This document shows, in pieces, positions 1-6,140 of a stretch of 26,255 nucleotides of DNA. Position numbers and translations under genes: made by a program. Under the pieces are notes generated by a model. It was not told the origin of the DNA. It saw only the letters and a list, made by a program, of their open reading frames with translations, and made no database searches. This DNA is from an uncultured Bacteroidales bacterium. GTDB lineage: Bacteria; Bacteroidota; Bacteroidia; Bacteroidales; Paludibacteraceae. Every line of letters starts with the position of its first letter. The first letter of the stretch is position 1. The stretch lies in contig CALCGR010000131.1 of NCBI GenBank assembly GCA_937901025.1, forward strand, positions 1 through 26,255. Direction: 5' to 3'.

Positions 1-99
1 CAGAAGGTCTTGCAAGAATTGAGGCAGTGCCTCTACATTGAGATGCGACGTAATCTGTAAGTCGTCGCACTCAGTCAAATTGATGTTTTTCTGTAACAT
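1..99 (-). CDS. Partial gene, N-terminal 33 codons of an unknown protein (runs off left edge)
   Basis: An open minus-strand frame begins with ATG at 99-97 and stays open to the window edge, reading MLQKNINLTECDDLQITSHL and onward, ending in ALPQFLQDLL. The peptide is acidic and hydrophilic and I recognise no family. Support is indirect: the frame is unbroken, its direction matches the upstream genes, and a promoter-like sequence and hairpins lie upstream at 134-356. The first 60 plus-strand bases also form a short open frame ending in TAA at 58-60, which could instead be the tail of a rightward gene. I prefer the minus-strand reading because of the upstream signals. The full gene lies outside the window. 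Confidence 0.35.
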   Translation of the reverse strand, partial: MLQKNINLTECDDLQITSHLNVEALPQFLQDLL

Positions 100-133
100 A
101 ACTGATTTGAGTTTTAAAAGGTTTATAAATAGT

Positions 134-159
134 AATTTAGGCGCAGTTTGCCCTAAATT
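134..159. repeat. Perfect 8-bp inverted repeat in the leader of the left-edge gene
   Basis: AATTTAGG at 134-141 and CCTAAATT at 152-159 pair perfectly across a 10-nt loop. The repeat sits 35 bp upstream of the putative ATG at 99 on the minus strand. It could be an operator or an RNA hairpin; no T-run suggesting termination follows it on the minus strand. Confidence 0.4.
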
Positions 160-291
160 TTTATTGTCTTCAGAAAAGTACCCTTCTCATTATATTTTAT
201 ACCACGTAATTCAAAAAATGGTATGCTTTTTTCCAAAAATCGTTCAAATTTCTTCTTTTTGTCAGGTCTAAGTAGCAATTCAGGGCACACA

Positions 292-320
292 AAAAATAGG
301 AAATGGGGTTACCCATTCCC
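292..320 (-). terminator. Hairpin plus T-run, minus sense
   Basis: Read on the minus strand, GGAATGGG, loop TAAC, then CCCATTTCC form an imperfect stem (one bulge), followed by TATTTTTT. This is the form of a Rho-independent terminator about 100 nt after the stop of the secreted-protein gene (419). It also lies right after a promoter-like -7 box (325-332), so an attenuator at the very start of a new transcript is an alternative. Confidence 0.45.
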
Positions 321-324
321 TATA

Positions 325-356
325 CAAAGATAATCAAAAATGACCCCTTTGTCAAG
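325..356 (-). promoter_or_regulatory. Bacteroidota-type promoter, near consensus
   Basis: On the minus strand CTTG (353-356), a 20-nt spacer and TATCTTTG (325-332) fit the Bacteroidota housekeeping consensus TTTG-N19-21-TAnnTTTG, with one mismatch in the -33 box. It would drive the gene running off the left edge through a long leader of roughly 220 nt. Confidence 0.4.
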
Positions 357-418
357 AGGTTAAGTGATTTTTTTTATTTTTTTTGCAAAATTGCCCTCTG
401 TACCTACAAAAAAAACGA

Positions 419-1327
419 TTAGTCGCCGAAAATATTGTAACGTGTATTATTACGGATAATTACGAATTGACCGCCAATAAGGTACTTCCCATCCTGCATC
501 GTGCACCCGGCATCCTTCACCTTCCCCATCCCGGTCACCGGCCGATATTCATTATCCACAAAGATGGTAATCGTCACCCGCTGCTCAAAGGCGAGTTCTT
601 TATCTTCGTTATACGTATAGAAGCATAGGCTCGACACAAACGTACCCGGCTGAAAGGCTATCGCGTTAATCAAAATAGATTCCTCCGTACGCGTGGCGGT
701 ACCCATATTCTTAGCCGAACCGAAATACACCTCCTCCGCTTCATTCCCGGCGAGGATGGTGGTCTCGCTCCCCTGCCAAGAGGGTATCTCTCCTTTCTCC
801 CACTTGATATACAGCGGTTTTTGCAACTTATCTACGCTGAAGGTCATCTCCACCATATCGTCCATATCATTGTCGAGATTCGGATTGAGGTAGATATCGC
901 GGGTGCTGAGTTGAAGCGTAGGCCGGATATCCTGTTTCGTCACCGCCTTGGCTCTCAGTTCGATGCCCACCGTGGTTTGGGCAATGGTGATAAAGAGGCT
1001 ATCCTTATAGGTTCCCTCATTCTTCGTCGAGAACTGGATCGTCGCCGTACCGCCTTTGGCGGGTAGGGTCTCCGTAAAGAGTTCGAAGACCTGACCGTTT
1101 TGTACACGGAGGGTAATAGGGTCATCTACGTTCCCGGTCGAGATTTGCAGGGTCCTTGCCTCTTCGTAGGGGTTATATTCCGTACCCCAACTGTCGTCAT
1201 ACACTACCTCGCCCCAATCCAGGACGTCGGTGATCTCCTCCCCGTTGCAGAGAATGGTCCATTCCGGTGTTTGTGCTTGTGCGCACACGCCGGCTGCTAA
1301 CAGCAGAATCGTTAAAAAGTGTTTCAT
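419..1327 (-). CDS. Secreted protein with Ig-like repeats and a YxIxG C-terminal tail
   Basis: The 302-residue protein starts with a clear signal peptide: Lys-His, then a hydrophobic stretch ending ...GVCAQAQT. I chose the ATG at 1327 because the longer frame upstream (to 1402) lies inside nth and would bury the signal peptide. The middle is beta-rich, with Thr/Gly-rich segments (around residues 60-140) resembling Ig-like or BACON-type domains. The last ~35 residues form a compact tail, GKYLIGGQFVIIRNN followed by RYNIFGD. A related tail ends the S8 protease at 19507-20943. The gene follows nth by 20 bp and is probably the last gene of the operon. Function is unknown; export and possible surface display are inferred. 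It carries no recognised catalytic motif. Confidence 0.7.
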   Translation of the reverse strand: MKHFLTILLLAAGVCAQAQTPEWTILCNGEEITDVLDWGEVVYDDSWGTEYNPYEEARTLQISTGNVDDPITLRVQNGQVFELFTETLPAKGGTATIQFSTKNEGTYKDSLFITIAQTTVGIELRAKAVTKQDIRPTLQLSTRDIYLNPNLDNDMDDMVEMTFSVDKLQKPLYIKWEKGEIPSWQGSETTILAGNEAEEVYFGSAKNMGTATRTEESILINAIAFQPGTFVSSLCFYTYNEDKELAFEQRVTITIFVDNEYRPVTGMGKVKDAGCTMQDGKYLIGGQFVIIRNNTRYNIFGD

Positions 1328-1347
1328 TGTAGTATTTGTTTTTTGTT

Positions 1348-1974
1348 TTATCGCAATGTTGAGAAATACCGGCAATAGGGGCTCAGTCCACAGCGGTCGC
1401 AATGGGGTTTGCGGGCGGTGCAGACATAGCGGCCGTGGAGCAGCAGCCAGTGGTGCGCCTTAGGGATGAGCTCCGCGGGAATGAGTCGGGTCAGCACCCG
1501 CTCGGTATGGAGTACGGACTTACTGTTCGTGGTGAGACCGAGGCGTTCGCTCACGCGGAAGATATGTGTATCCACCGCCATCGTGGGACAGTTCCACAGC
1601 ACCGCCATCACTACGTGCGCGGTCTTACGACCGACGCCCGGCAGGGCGACGAGCGCCGCTTCGTCGCAAGGGACCTGACCCTGATGACGTTCGGTGAGCT
1701 GTTGCGCCATCGCGACGAGGTGTTGCGCCTTAGCGTTAGGGTAACTGACGGAATGGATGAACGAGAACACTTGTTCGACCGACGCCTGCGCCATGGCGGC
1801 GGCATCGGGGTAAGCGGCGAAGAGGGCGGGGGTGACCGTATTCACCCGTTTGTCCGTACACTGCGCCGAGAGGATGACCGCCACGATGAGTTCGAACGGA
1901 TTGCGGTAATGCAGTTCGCTCTCAGCTACGGGCATATTCACCTTAAACCATTCAAGAATCGGCGTTATCTGCAT
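1348..1974 (-). CDS. nth: Endonuclease III (DNA glycosylase/AP lyase)
   Basis: This 208-residue protein excises oxidised pyrimidines and cleaves the resulting AP site in base excision repair. The helix-hairpin-helix LPGVGRKTA lies at residues 111-119, with the catalytic lysine at 117. The catalytic aspartate is in VDTHIFRV (D135). The four-cysteine iron-sulfur motif C-x6-C-x2-C-x5-C is intact at residues 185-201. I placed the start at 1974 (MQITPILEW), because the longer frame reaching 2103 adds a Ser/Arg-rich leader that is a shadow of the upstream gene. The start overlaps the end of the DUF4924 gene by 23 bp, implying co-transcription. Length and motifs are normal for the family. Confidence 0.96.
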   Translation of the reverse strand: MQITPILEWFKVNMPVAESELHYRNPFELIVAVILSAQCTDKRVNTVTPALFAAYPDAAAMAQASVEQVFSFIHSVSYPNAKAQHLVAMAQQLTERHQGQVPCDEAALVALPGVGRKTAHVVMAVLWNCPTMAVDTHIFRVSERLGLTTNSKSVLHTERVLTRLIPAELIPKAHHWLLLHGRYVCTARKPHCDRCGLSPYCRYFSTLR

Positions 1975-2407
1975 AGGTCTTACTGAGGAAGCGGAGGAGT
2001 TGGGTAGCGTCCTTGACGGTGACCTCGGTGGCTTCGCTGATGGGTTGCTGTTTGAGGCGGAGGAGCATGATCTGGTAGAGCAGGGTGAGGCACGCCTCAA
2101 CATCGCTCATGGTGGGACGGTCGGTCTTCGCCTTGAACAGGTTGAGTTGCGGTTCGAGGTGAAGGATGACGGCACGATAGGGTGCCTCGGTGTCATAGAG
2201 CTCGGCATGCAGGTCCTCGAGTTCGGTGAGGGCGAGTTTAGCGAGTTGGATATGACCGGACTCGACCACGCCTTCGGCGTGCATCATGTCGCTGATCTCG
2301 GTGAGTTCCGGGCTCACGGTAGCGTTTTCAGGGAAGGCTCTCAGGTAGTCCTCCATTTGCCAGAGGTATAGGATATACTCGGCGATATTGTCGTGTTTAC
2401 TCTTCAT
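1952..2407 (-). CDS. DUF4924 family protein
   Basis: A 151-residue, mainly helical, acidic soluble protein. The N-terminal motif NIAEYILYLWQMEDYLRAF and the C-terminal segment with a run of leucines (LLYQIMLLRLKQQPIS, then FLSKTYAD) match the DUF4924 family found in Bacteroidales, which has no known function. There is no signal peptide or transmembrane segment. Its start overlaps the end of the hslR-like gene by 11 bp and its end overlaps nth by 23 bp, so it is translationally coupled within the leftward operon. Nothing in the sequence indicates a biochemical role; proximity to nth is not by itself evidence for DNA repair. The family assignment is from memory. Confidence 0.7.
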   Translation of the reverse strand: MKSKHDNIAEYILYLWQMEDYLRAFPENATVSPELTEISDMMHAEGVVESGHIQLAKLALTELEDLHAELYDTEAPYRAVILHLEPQLNLFKAKTDRPTMSDVEACLTLLYQIMLLRLKQQPISEATEVTVKDATQLLRFLSKTYADNADS

Positions 2408-2777
2408 AGTCGCTTAAAAACTGTTCAATGTCGCGGCGATCCTTCTTCGTCGGTCGACCGGTGCCGGGATCGCGTCCGGACTGTCCCGCCAGTCGCGCCA
2501 GCTCGAGCAGTTCGAGTTGGTCGGGGGACGTGAGGTCGAGCAGGTAGTCGGGTACGAGTTTAGCCCCCAGTCGGTTCTCGCTGAGTTGGAGGACACGATA
2601 GGTATACCGGATTGGGCCCTTACGGACGCAGAACGTGTCGCCTACGGCGAGGGTGTGTCCGGGCTTGAGTTCGCGGTCGTTCATCGTGATGCGACCTTTG
2701 TTACAAGCGTCGGTAGCCATAGAGCGGGTCTTGTAGATCCGCATGGCGAATAAATATTTATCTACTCTTTCTTCCAT
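2397..2777 (-). CDS. hslR: S4-domain RNA-binding protein, Hsp15/HslR-like
   Basis: A 126-residue protein with an S4 fold at the N-terminus: RVDKYLFAMRIYKTRSMA, then KGRI, then a KPGHTLAVGD turn before the last strand (about residues 4-55). The C-terminal half ends in GRPTKKDRRDIEQFL, the basic tail typical of the Hsp15 family in Bacteroidota. In E. coli Hsp15 binds stalled 50S subunits carrying a nascent chain and helps recycle them; a similar ribosome-rescue role is inferred here. The start ATG lies inside a heptanucleotide repeat shared with the end of the sulfatase gene, 5 bp after that gene's stop. The downstream gene overlaps by 11 bp. Confidence 0.85.
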   Translation of the reverse strand: MEERVDKYLFAMRIYKTRSMATDACNKGRITMNDRELKPGHTLAVGDTFCVRKGPIRYTYRVLQLSENRLGAKLVPDYLLDLTSPDQLELLELARLAGQSGRDPGTGRPTKKDRRDIEQFLSDYEE

Positions 2778-2801
2778 AATCCTTATTCCTCAATCCTCAA
2801 T
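2774..2801 (-). repeat. Degenerate heptanucleotide repeat spanning the sulfatase/hslR junction
   Basis: On the minus strand four heptamers follow one another: ATTGAGG, ATTGAGG, AATAAGG, ATTATGG. They contain the last codons and TAA stop of the sulfatase gene and the ATG of the next gene, as well as purine-rich GAGG/AAGG that could help ribosome binding. The first two units are identical and differ by one base from the ATTGAAG units at 4709-4736. Confidence 0.75.
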
Positions 2802-4708
2802 CGGTTCCCCACCATTCGTTCGATATATTGTTGAATATACGCTTTGAGGTACGTAACCATCGGCTCTACCTCGGCGGGCGGGGTAGGGGTGAGGTCCTGA
2901 TGCAGTAGCGGGTCGCGGACGTAGTTATAGACGCCCACCACGGTTTGACCGTCCCACTGCACGAGCAGCGAGTCGGAGAGAATCTGATAGACGGGTTCGT
3001 TATAACAAACCGCGTAGGGATGGGTCTTGGGTTGCGTCAAGGCATCCTCGCCGAAGGCGAAGTACGGCTCGTCATAACCGAGATAAGCGAGGATAGAGGG
3101 GAGGATGTCGGTTTGAGAGATTGGACCGCTATGCTGTAAGACCGCTTCGCTGAAGGAGGGACTATAGAACGCGATGGGGATGCGGTAGAGGCCATAGGCG
3201 GTTTGGGAGGCGGGTTGAGTGAGTTGGTTGGTGTGGTCGGCAGTGATGACGAAGAGGGTATGGTCGAACCACGGCTGCTGTTGTGCGGTGTCGAAGAACC
3301 GCCGCAGGGCATAGTCGCTATACCCGATGCATTGGTGGATAGGGAGGGTACCCTGCGGGAAACGACCCTGATAGTGTTCGGGTACGGCAAAGGGGTGATG
3401 GGACGAGGCGGTGAATACGGAGGTGACGAAGGGCTCGGGGAGCGAGGTCATCGTACGGGCATAGAACTGCAGGAACTCCTCGTCCCAGATAGCCCAGGTG
3501 CCGTCATACGCGGCAGGGCCGTCGTACTCGTCCATTCCGTAATACGCATCGAACCCGGCGGAGCGGGCATAGGCTTGGAAACCCATGGAACCATTGGGGG
3601 CTCCGTGGAAGAAAGCGGAGGTATAGCCTTTGGTATGGAGATAAGAGGCTACGGAAGCAATGTCGTTCGTAGAGTAAGGCGTGACGATATACGGTTCGAT
3701 GAGCATCGGAATCGAGGACAAGACGGAGGGCATCGCATCGATACTCTTGCGTCCGGAGGCGAAACTGTGCGTAAAGGTCACACTATGCTGAAGCAGCGAA
3801 TCGAGGAACGGGGCGTAGCCCTCATCGAGGTATTCGGAGCTGAAAGACTCTAATATCAGGATAACTACGTTGGGAGTAGGGGAGTAGAGGGGTAGGGGAG
3901 TAGGGTGATGGAGGGGAGACATGTGGGTCGCTAGTTCGTCGGGGGAGAAGTAGGCGGGGGAGACGTAGGTGGTGTTCTCCAGGGATTTCATGAGGGCGAA
4001 GGGGGTATTGAGCACGATCGCCGTCTCGCGCGGCGAGTTGGTGTATTGGGTAGCGTTGGAGATGGTGATGGGTCGCGTATAGGCCCCAAAGCCACCCCGG
4101 ATACCGATGACGATGAAATAGACGGAGACGCAGAGAAACAGGGTTTCTCGTGCGTAGTAGTGTAGAGTGTAGAGTTTAGAGTGTAGAGTAGTGTAGAGTT
4201 GAGAGTTGAGAGTGTATCGGCGGTAGAGGAAGATGAGGAGGGCGAGGAGGGCGAGGGTAGCGATCAGTAGGTACCAGTATTCGCCTACGGCGTGCAGGAA
4301 GATACGACCGAGGTTATCCTCGTTTTGAAACTCCGCAAAGAACGTACAGGTCGTGCGGCGGTCGGTGAAACGGACATAGACAGTATCGATGCTATTGAGG
4401 ACGAGGCCGAGTCCGTTCGGGATCCAATAGGTATAGGCGATGACGCGCTGATAGACGGGGTTGTTTCGCCATGCCGCGGGGAGCGGCAGCAGGGTGAGTA
4501 GGCAGTAGAGGCTGCTAAGGTACAGGATAGCGGTGAGGTCAAACCGGCATCCTCCGGCAAGCAGTTCGATGAGGTGCTGCGCGGTGAGGTCGGGATAGAG
4601 GTCATGGTTGATGGCGACGAAGATGAGCCGCGAGAGGGTATAGACAACCATGACGAGTATCAGGTTCCATATGGCGGTAGGTAGAGGATGAGAGAGAAAG
4701 TGCTTCAT
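2783..4708 (-). CDS. LTA-synthase-like membrane sulfatase/phosphoglycerol transferase
   Basis: A 641-residue membrane protein of the alkaline-phosphatase/sulfatase superfamily. About five transmembrane segments occupy residues 8-206. The catalytic domain starts near residue 278 with PNVVILILESFSSEYL (metal-binding Glu). The likely nucleophile is the serine in SGRKSIDAMPS (about residue 322), where LtaS has threonine. HHPF and ITADHTN (about residue 490) supply metal ligands. Such enzymes in Bacteroidales probably transfer phosphoglycerol or phosphoethanolamine to envelope glycans; the exact substrate is unknown. I chose ATG at 4708 rather than the TTG two codons upstream because that TTG belongs to a tandem repeat. 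The gene carries in-frame repeat tracts at 3872-3903 and 4158-4213. It follows pth in the operon. Confidence 0.85.
   Translation of the reverse strand: MKHFLSHPLPTAIWNLILVMVVYTLSRLIFVAINHDLYPDLTAQHLIELLAGGCRFDLTAILYLSSLYCLLTLLPLPAAWRNNPVYQRVIAYTYWIPNGLGLVLNSIDTVYVRFTDRRTTCTFFAEFQNEDNLGRIFLHAVGEYWYLLIATLALLALLIFLYRRYTLNSQLYTTLHSKLYTLHYYARETLFLCVSVYFIVIGIRGGFGAYTRPITISNATQYTNSPRETAIVLNTPFALMKSLENTTYVSPAYFSPDELATHMSPLHHPTPLPLYSPTPNVVILILESFSSEYLDEGYAPFLDSLLQHSVTFTHSFASGRKSIDAMPSVLSSIPMLIEPYIVTPYSTNDIASVASYLHTKGYTSAFFHGAPNGSMGFQAYARSAGFDAYYGMDEYDGPAAYDGTWAIWDEEFLQFYARTMTSLPEPFVTSVFTASSHHPFAVPEHYQGRFPQGTLPIHQCIGYSDYALRRFFDTAQQQPWFDHTLFVITADHTNQLTQPASQTAYGLYRIPIAFYSPSFSEAVLQHSGPISQTDILPSILAYLGYDEPYFAFGEDALTQPKTHPYAVCYNEPVYQILSDSLLVQWDGQTVVGVYNYVRDPLLHQDLTPTPPAEVEPMVTYLKAYIQQYIERMVGNRLRIEE
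3872..3903 (-). repeat. Octanucleotide tandem repeat inside the sulfatase gene
   Basis: Four 8-mers lie in a row on the plus strand: GGGAGTAG, GGGAGTAG, AGGGGTAG, GGGAGTAG. They encode the Pro/Leu/Tyr/Ser-rich linker TPLPLYSPTP just before the catalytic domain, around residues 269-279. Confidence 0.75.
4158..4213 (-). repeat. Heptanucleotide tandem repeat inside the sulfatase gene
   Basis: On the plus strand the units run TAGTGTA, GAGTGTA, GAGTTTA, GAGTGTA, a 6-nt interruption, TGTAGAG, TTGAGAG, TTGAGAG. The tract encodes LNSQLYTTLHSKLYTLHY (about residues 166-184), a loop between two transmembrane segments. The embedded TTAGAGT is the complement of the ACTCTAA unit found before lgt at 26154-26207. 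Confidence 0.75.
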
Positions 4709-4736
4709 GGTCAATCTTCAATCTTCAATCTTCAAT
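4709..4736 (-). repeat. Heptanucleotide tandem repeat at the pth/sulfatase junction
   Basis: On the minus strand ATTGAAG occurs three times, followed by ATTGACC, directly before the sulfatase ATG at 4708. The first unit supplies the TGA stop of pth. Because 7 is not a multiple of 3, successive units place TGA in all three frames. Confidence 0.85.
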
Positions 4737-5289
4737 TATAAAGATTCATTGTCTTGTCAATCCCTTGCAGGCAGAAGGACTTGATGATTTCCGTCGTTTT
4801 GGGCAAGAGGTCTTGTATCGTGGCTTCCTCCTCTGCGGACCACTGTCCGAGGACGAAGTCCACTTGTGCGCCGCGGTGGTAGTCATTGCCTATGCCGAAG
4901 CGCAGGCGCGCGTAGTTAGGGGTGTTGAGGACGGATTGGATATGTCCCAGTCCGTTATGTCCGCCATTGCTGCCCTGCTTGCGCACGCGCAGTTGACCGA
5001 ACGGCAGGTTGAGGTCATCCACGAGTACGAAGATATTCTCGAGCGGGATCTTTTCCTCGTTCATCCAGTAGCGTACGGCATTGCCGCTGAGGTTCATGAA
5101 CGTAGAGGGTTTAAGCAGTACGAGTTCCGCCGACTTGACGCGTCCGCGTCCGACAAACCCGTATCGCTTATCCTCAAAAGCAATGTTGGACGCTTCGGCA
5201 AAAGCGTCCAACATGCGAAAACCTATGTTGTGTCGGGTGTTACGGTACTCGTCGCCGATATTGCCGAGCCCGACAATCAGATACTTCAT
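4732..5289 (-). CDS. pth: Peptidyl-tRNA hydrolase
   Basis: A 185-residue cytoplasmic enzyme that releases peptides from prematurely dropped peptidyl-tRNA. The family signature is complete: VGLGNIG near the N-terminus, the catalytic histidine in NTRHNIGF (about residue 20), STFMNLSGNAV, VDDLNLPFGQLRVR with the catalytic-site aspartate, and GSNGGHNGLGHI. The length fits the family. The start ATG at 5289 is 3 bp after the rplY stop, the rplY-pth pairing seen in many bacteria, so both are probably on one transcript. The stop codon lies within a tandem heptamer (4709-4736) leading directly into the next gene. Confidence 0.97.
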   Translation of the reverse strand: MKYLIVGLGNIGDEYRNTRHNIGFRMLDAFAEASNIAFEDKRYGFVGRGRVKSAELVLLKPSTFMNLSGNAVRYWMNEEKIPLENIFVLVDDLNLPFGQLRVRKQGSNGGHNGLGHIQSVLNTPNYARLRFGIGNDYHRGAQVDFVLGQWSAEEEATIQDLLPKTTEIIKSFCLQGIDKTMNLYN

Positions 5290-5292
5290 AAC

Positions 5293-5892
5293 TTATTCTG
5301 CGGCAGGAGCCTCAGCAGCTTCGCCTTCAGCAGGAGCAGCGTCATTGGAAGCGCGGGTTACGCGTACTTGGGCAACGCAAGCCTCCTTGGGGCTAACCAT
5401 GGTAAGGCCATCAATATGGATATCCTCAACGGCGAGTTTCTTACCGAGACCGAGGGAGGTAACGTCGATGGTGATGTCCTCCGGGATAGCGGTATAGAGA
5501 CCGTTGACTTTCACTTTCTTCATGTCGAGACTCAGTTTACCACCGGCTTTTACACCTTCAGCCAGACCGGTCAAATGAACGGGCAGCGCTACGGTAACGG
5601 GTTTCTTATCATTTACCTCCAGGAAGTCGATATGGAGCAGGTTGCCCGAAACGGGGTGGAACTGCAACTCCTTTACGACAGCGAGTTTCTTGGCTTTGTC
5701 GATCGTGAGGTTCACGAGCAGGGTGTCGGGGGTGTAAATGAGTTTACGAACGGCTTCCACGCCTACGGTGAAGGTTACGTTCTCCCCTAAGCCATAGATG
5801 TTACAAGGAACGAGATTTTCTTTACGGAAAGCCTTAGCGGCTTTTTTGCCGAACTCCGAACGGGGAGTGCCGACGAGATCAAATGTTTTCAT
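5293..5892 (-). CDS. rplY: 50S ribosomal protein L25/general stress protein CTC
   Basis: A 199-residue protein of the long L25 (CTC) type, which binds 5S rRNA in the large subunit. The N-terminal L25 domain runs MKTFDLVGTPRSEFGKKAAK, then LVPCNIYG, and the C-terminal TL5-like domain follows with VNDKKPVTVALPVHLTGLAEGVKAGG. The last ~20 residues are an Ala/Glu/Pro-rich low-complexity tail (DAAPAEGEAAEAPAAE), common in these proteins. I used ATG 5892; the frame extends 11 codons upstream but lacks homologous sequence there. It is the first gene of the leftward block after tRNA-Gln and lies 3 bp upstream of pth. I found no consensus promoter between the tRNA terminator and its start. Confidence 0.95.
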   Translation of the reverse strand: MKTFDLVGTPRSEFGKKAAKAFRKENLVPCNIYGLGENVTFTVGVEAVRKLIYTPDTLLVNLTIDKAKKLAVVKELQFHPVSGNLLHIDFLEVNDKKPVTVALPVHLTGLAEGVKAGGKLSLDMKKVKVNGLYTAIPEDITIDVTSLGLGKKLAVEDIHIDGLTMVSPKEACVAQVRVTRASNDAAPAEGEAAEAPAAE

Positions 5893-5951
5893 ACTGATTG
5901 TGTTACTCTGATTAATACCATACACCTTGGAGTACTTGTCTTACTCACAAG

Positions 5952-5973
5952 AAAGGCGACACGCGTCGCCTTT
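5952..5973 (-). terminator. Terminator-like hairpin after tRNA-Gln
   Basis: AAAGGCGAC (5952-5960) and GTCGCCTTT (5965-5973) form a perfect 9-bp stem with loop ACGC, starting 1 bp after the tRNA 3' end on the minus strand. The following TTTCTTG tract is only weakly U-rich, so termination may be partial and rplY could be read from the tRNA promoter. Confidence 0.6.
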
Positions 5974-5974
5974 G

Positions 5975-6045
5975 TTGCCTAACGAGGAGTCGAACCTCGC
6001 CCCTCAGAACCAAAATCTGATGTACTACCGATATACGATTAGGCA
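5975..6045 (-). tRNA. tRNA-Gln (anticodon TTG)
   Basis: The minus strand folds into a full cloverleaf of 71 nt. The acceptor stem is TGCCTAA/TTAGGCA with discriminator A, the D-arm contains ATCGGTAG, and the anticodon stem CAGA/TCTG encloses loop TTTTGGT with anticodon TTG. The T-arm is GGCGAGGTTCGACTCCTCG. CCA is not encoded, so it must be added. It has its own consensus promoter upstream and a hairpin downstream. Confidence 0.96.
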
Positions 6046-6065
6046 GTGCTTTTCAAAAGCGGGTG

Positions 6066-6097
6066 CAAAGGTACGGCTTTTTTTTGACATGTGCAAA
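6066..6097 (-). promoter_or_regulatory. Bacteroidota promoter for tRNA-Gln
   Basis: On the minus strand TTTG (6094-6097), 20 nt, then TACCTTTG (6066-6073), a perfect match to the Bacteroidota consensus. Transcription should start around 6060, about 15 nt upstream of the mature tRNA 5' end. Confidence 0.85.
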
Positions 6098-6140
6098 TAT
6101 TTTCGCACTTTTTTTGAAAAAAGCTGTGTTTTTGCCGTTT

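Larger units (their letters stand above)
100..418. other. AT-rich intergenic region of about 320 bp with no gene
   Basis: No convincing coding frame lies here; a 77-codon plus-strand frame at 38-271 has non-protein-like composition. The region holds a promoter-like site (325-356, minus), an imperfect hairpin followed by a T-run (299-320, minus sense) and a perfect 8-bp inverted repeat AATTTAGG/CCTAAATT with a 10-nt loop at 134-159. Together they suggest a terminator for the gene at 419-1327 and a leader for the gene running off the left edge. Confidence 0.5.

Noticed and set aside
1..60. Plus-strand open frame ending in TAA at 58-60, possible tail of a rightward gene
   Set aside because: Only 19 codons, no recognisable motif, and the minus strand holds a competing ATG-started frame with upstream signals.
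1348..2103. Longer nth start at 2103
   Set aside because: The added 43 residues are Ser/Arg/Pro-rich, out of register with the family and overlap the DUF4924 gene on the same strand.
4765..5790. 341-codon plus-strand open frame
   Set aside because: It lies antisense to pth and rplY, both certain from motifs, and has no homologous features; it is a by-product of their codon bias.
6048..6060. GCTTTT-C-AAAAGC palindrome near the tRNA-Gln transcription start
   Set aside because: One-base loop and A/T-rich arms; probably chance, and it lies in the leader removed from the tRNA.
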